Part shown: piece after piece, positions 58,411 to 64,000 of the stretch
Position numbering within the stretch: position 1 is the stretch's first letter
Layout: each line of letters starts with the position of its first letter
Source: Phymorhynchus buccinoides
Taxonomy: Eukaryota > Mollusca > Gastropoda > Neogastropoda > Raphitomidae
Length of the DNA: 64,000 nt
Assembly (NCBI GenBank): GCA_017654935.2
Contig: CM065710.1
Span: 30,868,237-30,932,236, forward strand
Direction of reading: 5' to 3'
Notes under the pieces: generated by a model
Database searches by the model: none
The model's input: the letters and a program-made list of their open reading frames with translations, nothing else
What the model was told of the DNA's origin: nothing
Translations under genes and position numbers: made by a program

Positions 58411-58813
58411 GGTGAAATTCAAAAACCTCGTATCTCGATTTTGGGGGGGGGGGGGGGTCTGAGTTAGATACATAGTCAGCTTTCTAATTTTTCCCGCCAC
58501 CTTCCACCAAAAGCTCGTATCTCTAACAACTTTCTATCTGGTGTAAATGAGGTTGTGAAAATAGACGAAAAACTCGTAAGTCCCAAATTCAGATCTAGTT
58601 AAGGACAAAAACCTTGTATCTTCGTTCTTTTCAAGTCTAAAAAAAAAATGTTAAAGTAATTTTAACAAAATGCAGGACTAAACTCACAATGTCTTGAACA
58701 ACATATTCATCATAGTTAATAAATCGTGGTCAAAGCGGTTAATTTTTAAAAGTTTTTTTTTTTTTTTCTCAAAACTACCAAAATTGAGATATGAGGTTTT
58801 GGAATTTCACCCA
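58411..58813. mobile_element. About 400-bp MITE-like element with about 31-bp terminal inverted repeats
   Basis: GGTGAAATTCAAAAACCTCG at the left end is mirrored by GAGGTTTTGGAATTTCACC at the right end, with three to four mismatches over 31 bp. It contains a poly-G run (58442-58457) and the block shared with 53905-54150. No coding capacity. Confidence 0.75.
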
Positions 58814-59083
58814 TTGAACTGGGCAATTCGGCAACTGCCAGATTTGACCAACTCCTAGATGGTCACACGGCCAAAGAAAGCAGGCCTTTTGATATTCACC
58901 AGACCTGCCCACCTATTGAAGAGCAGTCCTAGCAGTCACAAGTTTCCGATAATTGGGGTTTGGGACCACTGCCACAACTGCCCAGTGACACAGTGGCCAA
59001 GTCTAGTAGTCAGCGTTCCTTGTAAAGTGGCTAATCTGATGATCGCCACAACTGCCCAGCTGACACCATTATTAAACAAGAGG

Positions 59084-60146
59084 CAAAGCCTTCAAGGCTC
59101 ACGTCTGATTTTTATTACTATAGCAGGCATGGGAATTCCCATGCCTGTATAGAGAGAATACTGTTATGTAGACACTTGTGCATCTGAAAACAGAATTAAT
59201 TTTTATTTTACTGTGTAAATTAAATTATTTCTATGCATTAAATTACCCCTACCCCTTTCTTTAAAATTTAATTATATGTATGTTTATATATGCGCATGTA
59301 ACATAGTGGAGCCCTATTTTTATTTTTGGCAAACAAGTAAAATTGAAAAGCATATTGACCAAGCTTTCAGAAAAAACATAGTGACCAATCCCCCCCCCCC
59401 CCCCCCCCCCCCCCAGACAACCGTTGTCTGCGTTGTCAAACTCAAACTCAAAGGCGCAAATAAAACGAAACAACCGGGCCGTCAACGCACACACTCGGTA
59501 CATCCATTTGTTACAGAAAATATAAGTTAACGACGTTAAAATGTACCTATTTGTACACACCTGAAGTCTTGTGTTTCTTTTTAAAGAGCGTTTTTGTATA
59601 TCTAATGGAGAGTCTTCTTTCCAGTATCTCCTACTCGGTACAACACAACAGTAATCTCTGCAACAAATGATTTTCTTTCTTTTGTTCCTTACCGATGTAT
59701 CTGACTGCTTTGATCGTCATGACTTGAAGGCTCACGTCAAAATCAAGTATCCTGCTAACTTTAACCCTCTAACATCTTATGTTTTTTTGAGAAAACGACA
59801 ACGCTAAAGTTTCAGTGGAGAGTGAGTCTTCTTTCAGTTTGAAGAGTGTGACTGAGTCAAGGTTAAAGGTTGCACAACAGTAATCTCTGCAACAAATAAT
59901 TATCTTTATTTTGTTCTTTATCAATGTATCTGACTGCTTTGATCGTCGTGACTTGAAGGCTCACGTCAAAATCAAGTATCCTGCTAACTTTAACCCTCTA
60001 ACGCCTTATATGTTTAGAGAAAATGACAACGTTAAGGTTTGAGTTAAGGTTAAAGGTCGGGGCCACGGACGCAACACACACACACAACCGAACATGTACG
60101 ATACTATAGACTCACTTTGTTTTCAAAAACGACGCGAGCCAAAAAG
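59084..60146 (-). repeat. Right arm of the 1.1-1.3 kb inverted repeat
   Basis: Reverse complement of 3963-5262. A poly-C run (59392-59414) replaces about 190 bp of the left arm; the CA tract near 60080 is short. Sequence outside both ends differs between the arms. Confidence 0.85.
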
Positions 60147-61289
60147 GACAAATTATTAAAGAAATATGCGTTGTATATTCTTCACACTTCACAGTTCAAT
60201 AGAAAACATGTTGATCGATATTCATGCTTAGCTTTACTGTCAAGGAGCAATAAATTAAAACGTTATACAGTTTTGAATTACCCTCAAAACTTTAAACCCG
60301 TTTTTCTCGAAACTTAGCTGAGCAGGGATAGATGGTTCTGGCAGTCAGCCCTCGATATGATTCTTCTTGCATTCATTTTGTCACTAGTTGTCATTTGGTA
60401 AGACTGTTCAAGTTCCTGAAAATATTATGTATTGAATTTAAAAGCTCTGAGGCGAGCCTAAACTTCTGCTTGAGTGAAAAATCTTTTGTGGAATATACCA
60501 TAGTCTAATACTGAGAGTATCACTATCATAACTGACAACAATAAAAAAGAAGCATATTCAATAATCCAGTAGTACTCAGTACCAGTAGTAGTCATCATTC
60601 TCACATTTTTTAAATTTTATTTTTATTTTTTACTTTACACTCATGTGCTGTTACAATTTTGAAACAAGACTTCACAAACAAAACAACTCTACTTAGCTAA
60701 AAGTAAAACCCTCAAAACAGCATGATACAATGTTGACTCTACCATGCATGAATTCTCTAGTATAAAAAGTTAATAATATTTTATTAATCTACCACACATG
60801 TTTTCTCTATATATGTGATGGTGCATGGGAAAAAAAACCTACATAAGTCGCTCAGAATGTTTTAAGCAAAAGCCAAAAATAGTCAACAACCCCCGAAATA
60901 TCCAATGTTCTAGTTTAGGGCATATTTATGTCTATTTTTATGTGTTCTACCAGTATCCACAATATGAAAGACCATTTTGAATGATTTCTTTGTTTATTTG
61001 ATTGTTTTCTAAATCAAGTCAATAGAAACAAAGAGGCAAAATTGTATCTTCTATGCCCAATTTCTGCAAATGATCTATTTTGAATGCCAAACTTCAAATA
61101 ATTATAAAATAAAAACTAGACAAGATAACTCAATTCGGTTTTCTGTGTATCAACAAGGAATCTTGGCTCCACCATGAAACATTAAAATCTCAATTTATGC
61201 CAAACTAGCGCAACGCCTAGTACTGGCAATGCACCGTACTGGTAACGCCTAGTAACGGTAACGCCAAGTACTAACACAAATAAACAACA
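60147..61289. other. No gene recognised
   Basis: AT-rich sequence with no ORF over 70 codons of note and no recognised repeat. Confidence 0.4.
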
Positions 61290-61800
61290 AACGCTGAGTA
61301 CAGCAAATTTGAAGCGATTCGGTTAAGAAACGGCGGAGTTATAAGGCCCCGTTTCCCGTTGGCGCTGCTCTGAGAGTGACGCGCTCTCCCGATTCTCTTC
61401 CAATTTGCTGCCAGGCTTTGCCCGGGCCATAGCAAGCCTGACATTTGAGGCGACTCGGTTAATAAACGGCGGAGTTATTCGTGAAAAGGTGAAGCGGCGT
61501 ATAGCGGCGCTAGCGCGTTTCGCTTCCGGTTTGGCACACCGCTAGCCACAGTCCCCGGTCATCTACCTGCCAAATTTGAAGGCAATCGGTCCAGAAATGC
61601 CGGAGATACGGGCGCCGAGAGTCCGGTGGATACGCGTTTCGCGCATTTGCGAAACCGCGCAAATGACACGACGCCGCCTCCCCCAGTTGCCGTTGCCATC
61701 GCCCCGTTAGGGCTCACAGCAAATTTGAAGCGATTCGGTCAAAAAACGGCGGAGTTATAAGGCCCGTTTTGTGTTTCAGACAGACACACACACACACGGA
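61290..61800 (+). repeat. About 135-bp degenerate tandem repeat, probable retroelement 3' region
   Basis: AAATTTGAAGCGATTCGGTT with ACGGCGGAGTTATAAGGCC recurs near 61307, 61441, 61572 and 61718 with decay. It ends in CAGACAGACACACACAC then ACTTGGCTTTTTACTATATG, as RTE-like 3' ends often do. The core AATTTGAAGCGATTC is shared with the AAGGTCA repeat at 8-9 kb. The stretch is much richer in CG dinucleotides than its surroundings. Confidence 0.6.
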
Positions 61801-61939
61801 CACTTGGCTTTTTACTATATGATTTCCATTATGTCTGTTTTTCACATGCACTGTCACAAATGTTTAAATCTAGTATATGTTGTTATATACACTAACACAG
61901 TTAATATTGTGTCAAGAATCCTAAACAAAGTGAGACCAC

Positions 61940-62180
61940 CACAAAGGTGTCTGGGCTCCCAATCGTCCCACAAAACAAGGGGTCCCAGGGACTCCTTCAC
62001 TTACATTATAGAGGGTCCTAGAGGTGGGATAGAGGGTCCCAGTGGCATAGCGAATGCTAAAAAGATTTTTTTCTAGTGCATCCCTGGGACCCCCTGCACA
62101 TTCTCTTAGAGGGTCCTTTAGAATTTTAGTGCTTCATGGACCCCCAAATGGGGGGCCCTGGGAGCCCTGGGAGCCCTGGG
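61940..62180 (+). repeat. 215-bp direct repeat, copy 1
   Basis: CTCCCAATCGTCCCACAAAA to GGGGCCCTGGGAGCCCTGG, repeated at 62442-62657 with few changes. The unit is made of GGGTCC phrases. Confidence 0.93.
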
Positions 62181-62441
62181 TCACGTTCTCTCACCTGAGG
62201 GTCGTCATCACACAGGTCAGTGAGGTCAAGTTTGGGGCGGGGCAGCGGTCACAGACACAGGTTATCCGTTTCCTGGAGCAGGGCGCTCACCATAGAGAAC
62301 TGCACCCCGCTGAGCTTCACCGCTCAGGGGCGACTCACTGCACACTAGGCCAGCGTCCGTGGAAATCACCCTGAAAAGACAACAGGCATCCATCACCACC
62401 TAAATTTCATTATAAAAATACAGAAAATCATAGCAAACCAG

Positions 62442-62657
62442 GCCTCCCAATCGTCCCGCAAAACAAGGGGTCCCAGGGACTCCTTCACTTACAGCATAGA
62501 GGGTCCTAGAGGCGGGATAGAGGGTCCCAGTGGCGTTGCGAATGCTAAAAAGATGTTTTCTAGTGCATCCCTGGGACCCCCTGCACATTCATTTAGAGGG
62601 TCCATAGAATTTTAGTACTTCATAGACCCCCAAATGGGGGTCCCTGGGAGCCCTGGC
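62442..62657 (+). repeat. 215-bp direct repeat, copy 2
   Basis: Matches 61940-62180; the copies are separated by about 270 bp of GC-rich non-repeated sequence (62181-62441) in which no open frame with a known domain was found. Confidence 0.93.
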
Positions 62658-62750
62658 CCCCTGGCAAACAAAAGTAAAATTAAAAAAAATAATACAATTT
62701 GACAACAGCTTATTGAATAACAATAGTCATCAAATACTAAGCAGTAACAT

Positions 62751-63281
62751 CAGGGGAGCAGGTCGTCGTCAGGGGTCGCGCTAGTGTTTTTGAAAACGCG
62801 TTTTGCTTACGCGACGTCAGCAAAAAAAAATGCGTAAGGGAAGCAAAAAATTGCGTCAAAGAACAAAATGATAAATCTAAGCTAAAAACAATGAAAACAA
62901 GACTAGCAAGCAAAAACATGCATTTTTATTCACTAACCAGTCATTTTCGGCGATCACAGCGATCCTCAAAGTCGACACAAGCCCTGTTATCACCCCAATG
63001 CGCTTACAGTGATTTTCCCGCCACACTGCACTGCGCCTACGTCACAGCAGTACTGAAAGCAGTGGCACTTTTCTATAGTCTGTTCCAATGTTTGGTGTAG
63101 CAGAACCACTATACGTGTAGGGACCGTAGGACTTCTAAAGTCTGATTCACCATCTAGACTCAGATGCGATTTTGAGCGGACGTCATTTTACGTACGGATT
63201 ACGCGTAATCGCCGTAAAAATGCATGAGCGATTTTTAAAACGCGTCAAATACGCAAGAAACATGAGTTAGCGCGACCCCTG
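62751..63281. mobile_element. hAT-like MITE with target-site duplication
   Basis: CAGGGGTCGCGCTA at 62770-62783 is the exact reverse complement of 63268-63281. GTAACAT occurs just left (62744-62750) of an extra CAGGGG and just right (63282-63288) of the right end, a 7-8 bp target duplication as in hAT elements. The left end seems to have gained about 19 bp starting with a second CAGGGG. The interior is rich in ACGCG/CGCGT near both ends and has no transposase. Confidence 0.78.
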
Positions 63282-63703
63282 GTAACATGATACCTAGTAT
63301 TCCATTACTGTGACTATTGAGTATTAACCTTTACCCTTTATCTTGCCTTGTCGGCCCGGGGAGAAACTGTTTTTACAAAAACTTCACTTGACGGGCATAA
63401 AAATTAAATTGCCCATTTATATTTTTCACACTTAAATTAAAAGCCCTTCCCATAGATATAGATCTGTATAATGAGGAAAAAATATTAGTTCAAGGCTCGA
63501 GAGATAGGATAAAAGCAATATCCCATTCCAAAGTCCTAATAACGGATATATACTGAACAATTTTTATACACCGCATTTTATGGACTACAAGGCGCACCTG
63601 ATTATAACACTTTTACACAAATTCAGATTTTGTTCTTATAGTTTCTTACTATATTACCAGTCACATTATAATGTGCAGGGGTCTCAGTCTAAGAAAAAAG
63701 TGT
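63282..63703. other. No gene recognised
   Basis: AT-rich. CTACAAGGCGCACCTGATTA near 63587 resembles motifs in dispersed elements elsewhere, but limits are unclear. Confidence 0.35.
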
Positions 63704-63975
63704 CCATGGCATCTTATGGGGTAACCCACTTGTCCAAGCCAGTGCTTCCTCCAGACCATGGCATCTTGAGGGGTAACCCACTTGTCCCAGCCAGTGCTTC
63801 CTCCAGACCATGGCATCTTGAGGGGTAACCCACTTGTCCCAGCCAGTGCTTACTGCAGACCATGGCAACTTATGGGGTAACCCACTTGTCCCAGCCAGTG
63901 CTTCCTGCAGACCATGGCAACTTGAGGGGTAACCCACTTGTCCCAGCCAGTGCTTCCTGCAGACCATGGCATCTT
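63704..63975 (+). repeat. 52-bp minisatellite, 5 copies
   Basis: Units begin CCATGGCATCTTGAGGGGTA at 63704, 63756, 63808, 63860 and 63912 and include CCCACTTGTCCCAGCCAGTG. Overlapping ORFs on both strands are artefacts. Confidence 0.96.
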
Positions 63976-64000
63976 GAGGGATTTATAAAAACGTACTTGT

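Noticed and set aside
62195..62370. Minus-strand exon bounded by AG and GTGAGA
   Set aside because: All three frames contain stops and no domain is recognised; the flanks are a dispersed direct repeat.

Overview
The window looks like nuclear DNA from an invertebrate animal, most likely a marine gastropod mollusc. The organism is inferred from four features: single-exon rhodopsin-like receptors in tandem, a great density of CA/GT and CT/GA microsatellites, many different non-LTR retrotransposon tails, and a tRNA-derived SINE of the type common in molluscs. There are no bacterial operons, ribosome binding sites or CRISPR arrays. Only four long open reading frames are convincing host genes; most other long ORFs are microsatellites, minisatellites or decayed transposon proteins.

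The core is a tandem segmental duplication in the same orientation. Block A (about 18966-35230) carries receptor 1 (19387-20355) and receptor 2 (33962-34969). Block B (about 45141-52870) carries receptor 3 (45541-46497) and receptor 4 (51546-52553). Receptors 1 and 3 are sister paralogues, as are 2 and 4. Upstream, intergenic and downstream stretches match in the same order: 18966-19386 with 45141-45540, 20356-20620 with 46498-46760, 20760-21010 with 47737-47990, 21560-21950 with 50860-51230, and 31265-31400 with 51277-51400. Block A is longer because about 9 kb of retroelements (22-31 kb) and a 2.3 kb VNTR were added; block B gained a LINE, a SINE, a MITE and a 64-bp minisatellite.

Two features of the receptor 2/4 pair stand out. 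An 80-bp repeat ends about 8 bases before the start codon; receptor 4 has about two units and receptor 2 about 28-29, and each unit carries an ATGTGA start-stop. The coding sequence also ends inside a 68-bp tandem repeat, so repeat phase and point changes set where the protein stops.

Layout: 1-18.9 kb holds minisatellites, microsatellites, an AAGGTCA-rich dispersed repeat (7.7-9.35 kb) and a nearly complete but broken L2/CR1-like LINE on the minus strand (11.4-15.8 kb). 22-31 kb is a graveyard of non-LTR elements: an RNase H-bearing LINE, a Tx1/L1-like C-terminus, a zinc-finger tail and an APE-endonuclease LINE. 35-45 kb holds microsatellites, 39-, 72- and 19-bp minisatellites and a Penelope-like fragment with a complete hammerhead ribozyme motif at 44901-44945. 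53-64 kb holds LINE and MITE fragments, a tRNA-like cloverleaf, the second arm of a 1.1-1.3 kb inverted repeat (3.96-5.26 kb against 59.08-60.15 kb), a hAT-like MITE with target duplication (62.75-63.28 kb) and a terminal 52-bp minisatellite.

The four receptors are orphan class A GPCRs. Their single exon, tandem arrangement and divergent TM3/TM7 motifs fit an expanding chemosensory-type family, but ligand and function cannot be read from sequence. All repeat similarities were judged by eye; no database search was run.
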